A DNA stretch of 13,611 nt from an uncultured Oscillibacter sp. (GCA_910588175.1 CAJUQQ010000051.1:1-13611); one strand, 5' to 3'. Positions 1-7,465 are shown, counted from the first letter of the stretch. Made by a program: numbers and translations. Notes: generated from the letters alone by a model not told the origin.

Positions 1-175
1 ACGGGCCGTGCACGGTCCAAAAGAGAAAAAGAAGTATCGCCCCTGCGGGGGGACGTGGGACGGGGGACGCGCAAGGAGTGCTTCCTCCGGGTACGCATGT
101 CTTCTGCCCGCGGCGTAGTGCGGGCGGGAGTTTGTCACTCGACGAATGGACAAGCTGCTCTTTCCGCTGGCGCTA
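1..175 (-). repeat. Copy 1 of a ~300-bp intergenic repeat, inverted and cut by the window edge
   Basis: Reverse-complementing this stretch gives the same sequence that follows the XRE genes at 758 and 9121. It starts with a TAGCGCCAGCGGAAAGAGC end at 175, then the CTTGTCCATTC block. The GTCCCCCCGCAGGGGCG-like block (about 37-53) and the palindrome CCGTGCACGG (6-15) follow. It stops at the window edge just where the long A/T hairpin of the other copies would begin. It lies just past the stop codon of the DUF6809-like gene on the minus strand, in inverted orientation to copy 2, so the two copies bracket the small-gene cassette. Reading frames here belong to the repeat and I do not regard them as genes. 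Confidence 0.85.
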
Positions 176-184
176 CCTGGGTTT

Positions 185-439
185 TTACAGGCGGCCTAGG
201 GTTAGCCCTATGGAGAGGCCGGAGCGGAATACCGCCTGTTCCTCCGTGAGCTTCACGGTGAACTGGCGGGACAGAAGGTCCTCCAGCCGCCGGTCCTGTT
301 CCGCCGTCAGAGAGGCACGGAACCCGCTCCAGTCCTGTTCCAGACTGCGGACGGTCCGGCAATACTCCGGGGTTTCCAGACTTTGTGGTACACAGTGATC
401 CTCGGAGTAAAAGTATAGATGATTGATAAGGTCCGTCAT
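185..439 (-). CDS. Small DUF6809-like protein (cassette 1)
   Basis: This is an 84-residue protein of unknown function. I place it tentatively in the DUF6809 group from recall of that family's look: a short N-terminal LYxY segment, a central E-Y/L-E-x2-W stretch, and a C-terminal F-x-SGLSIGxxLGRL ending. It has no signal peptide or membrane helix and looks like a small helical cytoplasmic protein. It aligns without gaps to the gene at 8492-8746, at about 45% identity counted by eye. I chose the ATG at 439 because AGGAG lies 9 nt upstream; the in-frame ATG at 448 abuts that AGGAG. It is divergent from the XRE gene at 539 and has its own good promoter at 495-523. The product could act with or against the XRE protein, but the sequence does not show this. 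Confidence 0.75.
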   Translation of the reverse strand: MTDLINHLYFYSEDHCVPQSLETPEYCRTVRSLEQDWSGFRASLTAEQDRRLEDLLSRQFTVKLTEEQAVFRSGLSIGLTLGRL

Positions 440-494
440 ATAAATCATCTCCTAAAAATAGTACTAAAAATTATGTTCCGAACGGTATGATATA

Positions 495-523
495 AGTATA
501 GCTGGCAAGACGTCGTTTGTCAA
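495..523 (-). promoter_or_regulatory. Sigma-70-type promoter of the cassette 1 DUF6809-like gene
   Basis: Read on the minus strand there is TTGACA (523-518), a 17-bp spacer and TATACT (500-495). The -35 box overlaps the region just ahead of the XRE start codon. The second cassette has the same arrangement at 8855-8883, including the shared GTCAAGG on the plus strand, which supports it as functional. A promoter for the XRE gene itself is less clear; TATGAT at 486-491 could be its -10, but I see no good -35. Confidence 0.7.
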
Positions 524-538
524 GGGGTGCAGGGGTTT

Positions 539-760
539 ATGAGCGCGTTTTCTGAGAATTTAAAAATTTGTCGAAAGCGGCTTCAAAGGAGCCAGGAAGT
601 CGTGGCGGTTCAGTGCGGCATGTCCTCTATGTCATACCGCCGCTATGAAAGCGGAGAGCGGGAACCGAGCCTGAGTAAACTGTGCGTCCTCGCCGACTAT
701 TTTGGTATCACCCTGGACCAGCTGGCGGGCCGGGAGCCGCTTCCGTTTGGGGAAGGCTAG
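539..760 (+). CDS. Small XRE-family HTH transcriptional regulator (cassette 1)
   Basis: This is a 73-residue protein that is almost entirely one Cro/CI-type helix-turn-helix domain. Visible marks are NLKICRKRLQRSQEVVA (helices 1-2), MSSMSYRRYESGEREPS (recognition helix and the typical xYExGxRxPS turn), and LADYFGITLDQLAGRE (final helices). It likely binds DNA as a dimer, and its own divergent intergenic region is the natural target. I chose ATG 539 over the in-frame GTG at 527 because the cassette 2 homologue starts at the equivalent residue and has the same length. AGGGG at 531-535 is a close ribosome site. Base composition is visibly more A+T-rich than in obgE, which fits an acquired gene. 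The stop codon is also the first base triplet of the repeat that follows. Confidence 0.88.
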   Translation: MSAFSENLKICRKRLQRSQEVVAVQCGMSSMSYRRYESGEREPSLSKLCVLADYFGITLDQLAGREPLPFGEG

Positions 761-1050
761 CGGCAGCGAAAAGAGGAGCGTGCCCATTCGACAACCACCA
801 AAACCCCCGCTAAGGCTACGCCGCGGGCTGGAGGCATTCGTAAAAAACGGAAGCACGCCTTGCGCGTCCCCGTCTCCCGTCCCCCGCAGGGCATTACTTC
901 TTTTTCTCTTTTGGACCGTGCACGGCCCGTTTTCTCTTTTTCTTCTGGCAAGAAAAAGAGAAAATGGGGGGTGCATTGCACCAGCCATCGCTGGTATCCA
1001 ATCCGCCCCGCCCGAAGGGCCGGAAAAATCCCCCCTTTTCAGGGGGAAAA
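758..1050 (+). repeat. Copy 2 of the ~300-bp intergenic repeat, between the XRE gene and obgE
   Basis: The repeat begins at the XRE stop codon with TAGCGGCAGCGAAAAGAGGAGC and runs to the obgE ribosome site. Compared with copy 3 at 9121 it has the same distance (172 bp) from its start to the central hairpin, with a divergent middle (about 795-850). Conserved parts are a CCGCAGGGCrTACTTC block near 885-903, palindrome CCGTGCACGG (916-925), a perfect 15-bp inverted repeat (930-944/950-964), a GTGCA-T-TGCAC hairpin (971-981), CCAGC-CATC-GCTGG (981-994), and a GTATCCAATCC tail. No gene is credible here. I see no obvious sigma-70 promoter for obgE in it. Confidence 0.88.
930..964. terminator. Perfect 15-bp A/T-rich hairpin in repeat copy 2
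   Basis: TTTTCTCTTTTTCTT (930-944) pairs exactly with AAGAAAAAGAGAAAA (950-964) around the loop CTGGC. A stem this A/T-rich without a following T-run is not a standard intrinsic terminator, although the T-rich arm would act as a U-tract for the GTGCAC palindrome just upstream. The identical hairpin recurs at 9293-9327. It may be a terminator, an RNA processing site or a structural part of a mobile repeat. Confidence 0.55.
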
Positions 1051-1065
1051 CGCAAGGAGGCCCCC
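1030..1065 (+). promoter_or_regulatory. Alternative G/C hairpins around the obgE ribosome binding site
   Basis: A C-run (1030-1035), a G-run (1042-1046) and a second C-run (1061-1065) precede the ATG at 1066. The G-run can pair with either C-run. Pairing with the upstream one leaves AGGAGG (1055-1060) open; pairing with the downstream one places AGGAGG in the loop next to the start codon. The same order of blocks stands before recR at 9399-9429. The pairing is visible in the sequence; a switching role is inference. Confidence 0.45.
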
Positions 1066-2346
<1,281 letters not shown>

Positions 2347-2348
2347 AC

Positions 2349-2379
2349 AAGCGAGGGACCCTCCGGTCCCTCGCTTTTC
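2349..2379. terminator. Intrinsic terminator between convergent obgE and the CHR operon
   Basis: A perfect 12-bp stem, AAGCGAGGGACC (2349-2360) with GGTCCCTCGCTT (2365-2376), closes on the loop CTCC and is followed by TTTTCG. It ends obgE transcription on the plus strand. On the minus strand the A/T flank is weaker, but the hairpin may also serve the CHR gene that ends at 2388. Confidence 0.85.
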
Positions 2380-2387
2380 GCTTGACC

Positions 2388-3005
2388 TCACGCCCCGGCG
2401 AAGCCGAAGACGACGCCCACCGCCGCCGACAGGCCAATGAACACAATGGGGTGGAGGCTGGTCACCTTCTTGGGCGCCCAGTTGGTCAGCACAATCAGCA
2501 GCGCCGCCAGCAGCAGCCCCGGCAGGTTGAACAGGCTTCCCTCCCCCAGGGAGGGGCTCTTGACAATGCCGCCGTTCTGCACCACCAGCTGGACGCTGGT
2601 CAGCACCTCCAGCGCCACCGCCGCGCAGGCCGCGCCGATGAGGCCGGTGGAGGCGGGGCGGAGGCCGTAAAACGCCCGGTCCACATAGGGGTTGTTCCGG
2701 AAGCTGTGGAGCACCGCCGCAACAATCAAAATGACGATGATGGAGGGCGTCACCTCGCCCAGGGTGGCGATGACCGCCCCGGGGATGCCCGCCGCCGTGA
2801 AGCCCACGTAGGTGGCCATGTTGATGCCGATGGGGCCGGGGGTGGACTCCGACACAGCCAGCATATTCATTAAGTCTGTGTAGGTGTACCAGCCGGTGGA
2901 CTCGCCGATGGCCTGGAGAAAGGGCAGGGTGGCCATGCCGCCGCCCACGGCGAAAAGGCCGGTCTTGAAAAACTCCCAGAAGAGCTGCAAATACGTGGTA
3001 ATCAT
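2388..3005 (-). CDS. Chromate transporter (CHR) family protein, second half of a short-chain pair
   Basis: This 205-residue integral membrane protein is a single CHR domain. Marks are LFAVGGGMATLPFL (17-30), the STPGPIGINMATYVGF signature (54-69), and several hydrophobic segments across 70-205. Short-chain CHR proteins are encoded as tandem pairs and are thought to work together as an anion transporter. Chromate efflux is shown for some family members, but the physiological substrate in anaerobes is unknown. I start it at ATG 3005, which overlaps the stop of the preceding CHR gene by 4 bp (ATGA), so translation is probably coupled. An in-frame extension upstream to 3068 lies inside the partner gene and is rejected. 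The hydrophilic 'SLGEGS' loop near 151-157 separates the last two hydrophobic blocks. Confidence 0.9.
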   Translation of the reverse strand: MITTYLQLFWEFFKTGLFAVGGGMATLPFLQAIGESTGWYTYTDLMNMLAVSESTPGPIGINMATYVGFTAAGIPGAVIATLGEVTPSIIVILIVAAVLHSFRNNPYVDRAFYGLRPASTGLIGAACAAVALEVLTSVQLVVQNGGIVKSPSLGEGSLFNLPGLLLAALLIVLTNWAPKKVTSLHPIVFIGLSAAVGVVFGFAGA

Positions 3006-3562
3006 GCCTTCTTCACCTCCAGGTTCTTGAGAAGAATGCCCGCCAGGGCCGAGCCCACGACAAACCACACCGGGGAAAGCTTCAAAAACACGCCCCCCAG
3101 GAGGACCACCACAAAGATGGCCGCCGTCCGCTTATCCACCACCGACTTTTTCAAAAGCTTCAGCACGGCGTTGAAAATCAGCACGCAGACGCAGACCTGA
3201 ATCCCGGCGAAGGCGTTCTTCACCCAAGCCAGGTCCGCGAAGTTGGAAATCAGCCCCGCCAGAATGGAGATGATCACCACGGAGGGGAACACCAGCCCCA
3301 AGGTGGCGGCGATGCCCCCGGAGACGCCGCCGCACTTCTGCCCGATGAAGGTGGCCGTGTTGACGGCGATGATGCCCGGGGTACACTGGCCGATGGCGTA
3401 GTAATCCGTCAGCTCCTCCTCCGTGGCCCAGCCCTTATTGTCCACCACCTCCCGCTGGAGAATGGGCAGCATCGCCATGCCGCCGCCGAAGGTCATGACC
3501 CCCATTTTCGCGAAGGTCCAGAAGAGCTCCCAGAGCCCTTTGAGTGTACTTTTTTCTTCCAT
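3002..3562 (-). CDS. Chromate transporter (CHR) family protein, first half of a short-chain pair
   Basis: This 186-residue membrane protein is the upstream partner of the CHR pair. Marks are MTFGGGMAMLPIL (23-35), the QCTPGIIAVNTATFIG signature (59-74), GGIAATLGLVFPSVVI, and three further hydrophobic stretches to the C-terminus. It has the family's short-chain length. A GGTG ribosome site stands 6-7 nt before the ATG at 3562. It lies 38 bp after birA on the same strand with no terminator between, so it is probably co-transcribed with birA. I know of no functional link between CHR transporters and biotin, so the association may be only positional. Its paralogous partner at 2388-3005 is clearly divergent, as usual for such pairs. 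Confidence 0.9.
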   Translation of the reverse strand: MEEKSTLKGLWELFWTFAKMGVMTFGGGMAMLPILQREVVDNKGWATEEELTDYYAIGQCTPGIIAVNTATFIGQKCGGVSGGIAATLGLVFPSVVIISILAGLISNFADLAWVKNAFAGIQVCVCVLIFNAVLKLLKKSVVDKRTAAIFVVVLLGGVFLKLSPVWFVVGSALAGILLKNLEVKKA

Positions 3563-3600
3563 AAAATCACCTTAACATGAATTGGTCATGGGACCTGGGG

Positions 3601-4602
3601 TCAGTCCGCGTAGCCCCACAGACCCCGGACGGAGACCTCGCCGGAGCGGACGGTCCGCTCCCCGCCGCCGCTCCCCCGGATCACCAGGCTGAACTCCCCG
3701 TCCACGTCCACCGCCTGGGCGGTCTCCCGCTCCCCGCCGCCGAAGGGAATCAGCTGGACGGTCTTCCCCAGGTTCACGCAGTCCCGGCGGTAGGCCGCCA
3801 GATACGCTGACAGATCCCCCGCCAGCAGGGCGGCATAGGCCCGGTCCAGCTCCTCCAGCAGCGCCGCCGTCAGGCGGGGGCGGGACACGGGCTGCCCCAG
3901 CGCTTGAAGCAGGGAGGTGGCCATCTCCCGGACCTCCGGCGAGAAGTCCTCCGGCCCCTGGCCCACGTTGACGCCGATGCCCAGCACCAAGGACTGGACC
4001 CGCCCCGTCTCCGCCTCCAGGGACATCTCCGTCAGGATGCCGCAGAGCTTCTTCCCGTTTAAAACCGGGTCGTTGGGCCATTTCAGCCCCGGGCGGACGC
4101 CGCAGACCCGCTCCACGGCGGCGCACACCGCCACCCCCGCCAGGGCCGTCACCGGCAGCAGGCGCTCCGGCGGCAGCGGGGGCCGGAGCAGCACCGACAA
4201 ATAGATCCCCCGGCCCTTGGGGGACTGGAAGGAGCGGTCCATCCGCCCCCGGCCCGCCGTCTGGCTGTCGGCGACGGCCGCCGTGCCGTCGGGGGCGGCG
4301 GTCTGGGTTTTCAGATAGTTGTTGGTGGAGTCCAGCTCCGCGAAGCAGCGGAGCTCCCGGCCCACCACGGCGGTCTCCCCTAAAAAACTGCGAATCTCCG
4401 CCTCTGTCAGGGCGTCCGGCACGGCGGTCAGGCGGTAGCCCAGGCCGGTCCGGGCCTCGATCTCATAGCCCTCCCGCCGCAGGACATCCACCGCCTTCCA
4501 CACGGCGGTCCGGCTCAGCCCCAGGCGGCGGCTGATCTCCTCGCCGGAGAGGAACGCGCCCTCGTTCCGCAGCAGCGACAAAACGGCTTCCCGGCTGCTC
4601 AT
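3601..4602 (-). CDS. birA: Bifunctional biotin protein ligase / biotin operon repressor
   Basis: This 333-residue protein activates biotin to biotinyl-AMP and transfers it to carrier lysines such as the acetyl-CoA carboxylase BCCP. With its N-terminal HTH it also represses biotin genes. The HTH spans about 1-60 (GEEISRRLGLSRTAVWKAVDVLRREGYEI). The ligase core shows GRGRMDRSF (117-125), KWPND (174-178), the KKLCGIL segment (184-190) and GIGVNV (208-213). A C-terminal SH3-like domain runs from about 280. ATG 4602 follows AAGGAGGG at a good distance; the frame stays open far upstream only as the antisense of the FecR gene. A promoter stands at 4640-4668. The two CHR genes follow 38 bp downstream. 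Confidence 0.95.
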   Translation of the reverse strand: MSSREAVLSLLRNEGAFLSGEEISRRLGLSRTAVWKAVDVLRREGYEIEARTGLGYRLTAVPDALTEAEIRSFLGETAVVGRELRCFAELDSTNNYLKTQTAAPDGTAAVADSQTAGRGRMDRSFQSPKGRGIYLSVLLRPPLPPERLLPVTALAGVAVCAAVERVCGVRPGLKWPNDPVLNGKKLCGILTEMSLEAETGRVQSLVLGIGVNVGQGPEDFSPEVREMATSLLQALGQPVSRPRLTAALLEELDRAYAALLAGDLSAYLAAYRRDCVNLGKTVQLIPFGGGERETAQAVDVDGEFSLVIRGSGGGERTVRSGEVSVRGLWGYAD

Positions 4603-4639
4603 GGCATCCCTCCTTTTCAAGCAGTTTTCAAGCGGGAAT

Positions 4640-4668
4640 AGTGTAGCACATTTTCCCGGCGCTGTAAA
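4640..4668 (-). promoter_or_regulatory. Promoter of the birA-CHR operon
   Basis: On the minus strand TTTACA (4668-4663) and TACACT (4645-4640) are separated by exactly 17 bp, 38 bp upstream of the birA start codon. No obvious BirA-type operator (the long TTGTAAAC palindrome seen elsewhere) overlaps it. Confidence 0.7.
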
Positions 4669-4687
4669 TACGGAAACGTGGCCATGA

Positions 4688-4720
4688 TGTAGGGGCCGCC
4701 GCCCTGGAAAAAAAGGGCCT
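4688..4720. repeat. Short GTAGGGGC intergenic motif with small hairpin
   Basis: TGTAGGGGCCGCCGCCCT between the divergent birA and FecR promoters resembles the TGTAGGGGCGGAC of 8420-8431. It is followed by GCCCT (4701-4705) and AGGGC (4714-4718) around an A-rich loop. It may be a worn copy of a short intergenic repeat. The remainder of this 216-bp gap holds the two promoters and little else. Confidence 0.35.
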
Positions 4721-4736
4721 CCTTTGAAAATTACAG

Positions 4737-4765
4737 TTGCTTTCCCGCCGCCCCTCTGGTATAAT
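4737..4765 (+). promoter_or_regulatory. Promoter of the FecR-domain gene
   Basis: TTGCTT (4737-4742) and a perfect TATAAT (4760-4765) are spaced by 17 bp. They lie about 55 bp upstream of the start codon at 4819. Confidence 0.8.
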
Positions 4766-4818
4766 GGCGGTATTATCTTGGCGTGAATTTTTGATAACAT
4801 AAAGAGAGGAAGCATGTT

Positions 4819-6036
4819 ATGAAGAAAAAGCATCTCCTGGCCCTGGTTCTGGCATTGTCCCTGATCCTGGGCCTGACCGGTCCCGCCCTGGCGGCGGAGA
4901 CCGCGGCGGTCATCCGGCTGACGAAAACCACCGGAACCGTGGCCATTTCCAAGAGCGGCGGAAAATCCGTCTCCCTGCTGAAAAACATGCGCCTCTACAA
5001 CGACTACCGGGTGTCCACCGGGGAGGACAGCTACGCCTGGATTAACCTGGACGACAGCCGCCTCCTCAAGGAGGACGCCGAGAGCGCCGTGGAGGTCCGG
5101 AAGCACGGCAAGAACCTCTCGGTCCAGCTGGTGGAGGGCGGCGTCTTCTTCGACGTGGCCACGCCCCTGGAGGACGACGAGAGCCTCAACATCCGCACCT
5201 CCACCACCGCCGTGGGCATCCGGGGCACCAGCGGCTATATCCAGGCGGTGGACGAGCGGACCACCCGGGTCTTCATTCTGGAGGGCACCGTGCGGTGCAC
5301 CGTGAAGGACCCCGACTCCGGCGAGACCAGGTCCGAGAAGGTCACCGGCGGCGAAACCGTCCTCTGCGTGGCCTATCCCAAGGACAAGGACGGGGCCAAA
5401 ACCGACATCATCCGGGAGAAATTCACCGTGAAGGACATCCCCTACTTCATCCTCTCCCACCTGGTCCAGAATCCCGCCCTCCGGGACAAGATTCAGTCCG
5501 AGAGCGGCCTGGCCTTCCCCCGGGAGCTGAGCGTCCTCAGCCGGGAGGAAACGGAGAGCACGGGCGAGGCGGCCCCGGAGAAGCGGCCCGCCGCCTCCGA
5601 CGAAAAGACCCCGGAGAAGCAGCCCGCCGAAAAGCCCGCTGAAAAACCCGCTGGGAAGCCCGACCCGAAACCAGAGCCCAAGCCAGACCCCAAGCCGGAA
5701 GCCCCCAGCCAGAAGCCCACTCCGGCCCCCGAGCCCGAACCCGCTCCGGCCCCCGAACCCGAACCCGCTCCGGCCCCCGAGCCCGAACCCGCTCCGGAGC
5801 CGGAGCCTGAAACCGAGCCGGGTCACGGCGGCAGCGACAAAGGCGATTGGACCATAGGCGGCGGCGTCTGGATACCGACCCGGCCGGACCCCGAGCCCGA
5901 ACCCGCTCCGGAACCGGAGCCTGAAACCGAGCCGGGTTACACCGGCAGCGGCAAAGGCGATTGGATGGTCGGCGGCGGCGCCGGCGGCGTGAGGCCGGGA
6001 ACGGTGCCGAAGCCGGACACTGAGACCGGCTCCTAA
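4819..6036 (+). CDS. Secreted FecR-domain protein with Pro/Glu-rich C-terminal tail
   Basis: This is a 405-residue exported protein of unknown role. A signal peptide (KKKH, hydrophobic core, AxA cleavage near residue 25) is followed by a FecR-like beta domain (about 35-200). That domain shows DYRVSTGEDSYAWINLDD, SVQLVEGGVFFDV and TSTTAVGIRGTSG, the last being the strongest signature. From about 250 the chain becomes low-complexity Lys/Pro then Glu/Pro/Ala. It ends in two 38-residue-spaced units, each EPEPAPEPEPETEPG then a KGDW motif (341-344 and 379-382) and GGG. No LPXTG, SLH or transmembrane anchor is visible, so it is either released or held by charge. FecR domains are best known from iron-signalling proteins of Gram-negatives; in clostridia such proteins more often look like surface proteins. 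The start is set by AGAGGA upstream and the signal peptide. Confidence 0.85.
   Translation: MKKKHLLALVLALSLILGLTGPALAAETAAVIRLTKTTGTVAISKSGGKSVSLLKNMRLYNDYRVSTGEDSYAWINLDDSRLLKEDAESAVEVRKHGKNLSVQLVEGGVFFDVATPLEDDESLNIRTSTTAVGIRGTSGYIQAVDERTTRVFILEGTVRCTVKDPDSGETRSEKVTGGETVLCVAYPKDKDGAKTDIIREKFTVKDIPYFILSHLVQNPALRDKIQSESGLAFPRELSVLSREETESTGEAAPEKRPAASDEKTPEKQPAEKPAEKPAGKPDPKPEPKPDPKPEAPSQKPTPAPEPEPAPAPEPEPAPAPEPEPAPEPEPETEPGHGGSDKGDWTIGGGVWIPTRPDPEPEPAPEPEPETEPGYTGSGKGDWMVGGGAGGVRPGTVPKPDTETGS
5569..5979 (+). repeat. Low-complexity Pro/Glu/Lys coding repeats and two 38-codon units
   Basis: This lies inside the FecR gene. GAGCCCGAACCCGCTCC-type units recur in tandem through about 5740-5815. 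A larger unit is present twice, at 5779-5865 and 5893-5979 (period 114 bp). Such tracts expand and contract easily, so length may vary between strains. Confidence 0.8.
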
Positions 6037-6091
6037 GACGGAATTCCTCTCATAAAGCGACGTGGACCCTTCCTCTCATACAAGAAGCGAA

Positions 6092-6125
6092 CGCCCGGAA
6101 CCGAATTGGTTCCGGGCGCTTTTTT
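6092..6125. terminator. Intrinsic terminator between FecR gene and trxA
   Basis: CGCCCGGAACC (6092-6102) pairs with GGTTCCGGGCG (6108-6118) around GAATT, then CTTTTTTCTC follows. This is a strong rho-independent terminator for the plus-strand FecR gene, placed in the convergent gap before the trxA stop codon. Just upstream, CCTCTCATA occurs twice (near 6045 and 6072), a small direct repeat of no known meaning. Confidence 0.88.
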
Positions 6126-6136
6126 CTCTCCGTTTC

Positions 6137-6454
6137 TCACAGCGCCTTGTCCAGGGCTTCCACATAAACCTCGGCGGGAAAGGCCCCCACCTTCCGGTCG
6201 AACTCCCGGCCCTCCTTCAAAAAGACCACCGTGGGGATGTTCATCACGCCGAAGCGCCGGGCCAGCTCCGGCTCCCCGTCCACATCCACCTTGGCGATGA
6301 GGGCCCTGCCCTCGTACCGGAGGGCCAGGTCCTCGACCACGGGGCCCAGAACCCGGCAGGGCCCGCACCACGGGGCCCAGAAGTCCACCATCGCCAGGGG
6401 CGCGGAGCCCACGGCTCCGTCAAAATCCTCGGTTTTCAAATGCCGCAATGCCAT
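6137..6454 (-). CDS. trxA: Thioredoxin
   Basis: This 105-residue cytoplasmic thiol-disulfide reductant has the standard thioredoxin length. The active site WCGPC is at residues 29-33 in VDFWAPWCGPC. The buried Asp-containing KVDVDGEPELARRFGV follows. The cis-proline loop IPT is at 73-75 in NIPTVVFLKEG. It would reduce protein disulfides such as those of ribonucleotide reductase and peroxiredoxins. AGGAGG stands 8 nt before ATG 6454. It follows the TrxB-like gene by 61 bp on the same strand, without a clear terminator between, so the two form a thioredoxin/reductase operon. Confidence 0.96.
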   Translation of the reverse strand: MALRHLKTEDFDGAVGSAPLAMVDFWAPWCGPCRVLGPVVEDLALRYEGRALIAKVDVDGEPELARRFGVMNIPTVVFLKEGREFDRKVGAFPAEVYVEALDKAL

Positions 6455-6515
6455 GTTGTGTTCCTCCTTCGTTTTGTCGTTCCCCTTCCCCGGGCTTCGG
6501 AACGGCGGGACGCCG

Positions 6516-7322
6516 TCACAGACTCGCGAGAAACGCGGCGGCCTTTTGTCCCGCCGTCAGACCCTCGCCCACGGCCTTGGACACCTGGAGGGGCCCGCCG
6601 GTGCAGTCCCCGGCGGCGAAAACGCCGGGGAGGTTCGTGGCCGTCTCCCGGTCCGCCGCCACAAAGCCGCCCTCCACCGCCAGGCCGGGGAACAGGTCCC
6701 CCGGGGCCATGGCGGGCCGGAGGAGGAATACCCCCTCCACCGCCTCCGTCACGCCGCCGCAGGTCACCGCCTCCACCCGTTCCGTCCCCTGGATGGCGGC
6801 GTCCCGGGGCCGGTGGAAATACACCACCTCACAGCCGATTCCCTCCAGGAAATCCGCCTCCTTCCCCGCCGAGGGGGTCCAGCCCAGAACGGCCACCCGC
6901 TTTCCCCGGTAGAGCATCCCGTCACAGGTGGCGCAGTAGCTCACGCCCCGGCCCAGCAGCTCCGCCTCTCCGGGGAGCTTCTTTCCCCGGACGGCCCCCG
7001 CCGCCAGCACCACCGCCCCGGCCTGGAGCAGGTCGCTGCCCACGCCGACGTACCAGCTCCCCCCGGAGCGCAGGGCGCTGAGCGCCTTTCCCTCCCGGAA
7101 CTCCGCCCCGGCGGCCTCCGCGTGGCGGCGAAAGGCCGTCAGCAGCTCCGCCCCGGACACGCCGGGCAGACCCAGATAGTTTTCCACCCGCTCCGCCCGC
7201 CAGAGGGGATTTTCCTCCAGGGGGTTGGACACCACCGTCACGGTTTTTCCCCGGGCCCGGGCGTTCAGCGCCGCCGACAGGCCCGCCGGGCCGCCGCCGA
7301 TTACAATCACATCCGAAGACAT
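6516..7322 (-). CDS. TrxB-like FAD thioredoxin reductase lacking the usual NADPH motifs
   Basis: This 268-residue flavoprotein is shorter than typical TrxB (about 310). It has the N-terminal FAD motif GGGPAG (9-14), the redox-active dithiol CATCD (130-134), and the C-terminal FAD motif GVFAAGDC (233-240). What is unusual is the middle domain. The expected GxGxxA nucleotide motif reads VLGWTPSAGKEA (146-157), and the HRRxxxR phosphate-binding motif reads HRPRDAA (170-176). Known clostridial ferredoxin-dependent flavin thioredoxin reductases share the loss of these motifs, so ferredoxin rather than NADPH may be the donor. That is inference. It lies directly upstream of trxA, which supports thioredoxin as its substrate. 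I chose ATG 7322, just before the FAD motif and behind AGGAGG; the longer in-frame start at 7370 runs into the promoter. A degenerate NADPH enzyme or another disulfide reductase are alternatives. Confidence 0.85.
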   Translation of the reverse strand: MSSDVIVIGGGPAGLSAALNARARGKTVTVVSNPLEENPLWRAERVENYLGLPGVSGAELLTAFRRHAEAAGAEFREGKALSALRSGGSWYVGVGSDLLQAGAVVLAAGAVRGKKLPGEAELLGRGVSYCATCDGMLYRGKRVAVLGWTPSAGKEADFLEGIGCEVVYFHRPRDAAIQGTERVEAVTCGGVTEAVEGVFLLRPAMAPGDLFPGLAVEGGFVAADRETATNLPGVFAAGDCTGGPLQVSKAVGEGLTAGQKAAAFLASL

Positions 7323-7360
7323 CGCAAACCGCCTCCTCGCCACGTTATTTATATTCCCAT

Positions 7361-7366
7361 AGTATA
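7361..7366 (-). promoter_or_regulatory. Likely -10 box of the trxB-like/trxA promoter
   Basis: On the minus strand GGTATACTATGG gives a good TATACT -10 about 40 bp before the start codon. The -35 region (CTTTAA, 16 bp upstream) is weak, so this call rests mainly on position and the -10. Confidence 0.45.
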
Positions 7367-7417
7367 CCAAACTATCCCGCTTTTAAAGTGGCAAATGTGA
7401 CAATTCTTCTTTCCGGC

Positions 7418-7465
7418 CCCGGGAGCGGAAAAAATATCCCGGGTCTCGGTTGCTTTTGTCCCGGG
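7418..7465. promoter_or_regulatory. Three helically phased CCCGGG palindromes between trxB-like gene and rpe
   Basis: CCCGGG occurs at 7418-7423, 7438-7443 and 7460-7465, spaced 20 and 22 bp, about two helical turns each. The last lies inside the spacer of the rpe promoter. It could be an operator series for a regulator of either divergent gene. In GC-rich DNA such hexamers also arise by chance, so confidence is low. Confidence 0.25.

Noticed and set aside
459..480. TAGTACTA palindrome and GTTC-C-GAAC as the cassette 1 operator
   Set aside because: Both are short, unlike the clear twin dyads of cassette 2, and not repeated; too weak to list as sites.
527..538. GTG start at 527 for the cassette 1 XRE gene
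   Set aside because: The paralogue begins at the residue equivalent to ATG 539 and has the same total length.
185..760. Calling the DUF6809-like/XRE pair an established toxin-antitoxin system
   Set aside because: Classical pairs are usually co-directional and overlapping, and neither small protein shows a toxin fold I recognise. Only the possibility is noted.
964..1065. N-terminal extension of obgE back to 964
   Set aside because: It would translate the repeat and the G/C hairpins. The ATG at 1066 gives the canonical Obg N-terminus and a strong ribosome site.
4603..5826. Upstream extension of the birA frame to a 741-codon protein
   Set aside because: The extra 400 codons are antisense to the FecR gene (Gly/Leu/Arg-rich mirror of the Pro/Glu repeats). 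They also cross a good birA promoter and ribosome site.
5660..5980. Repeated units in the FecR gene as a CRISPR-like array
   Set aside because: The units are in-frame Pro/Glu codon repeats without unique spacers of constant size.
6062..7400. Overlapping plus-strand frames opposite trxA and the TrxB-like gene
   Set aside because: They have no ribosome sites or motifs, and the minus-strand products are clearly thioredoxin system proteins.
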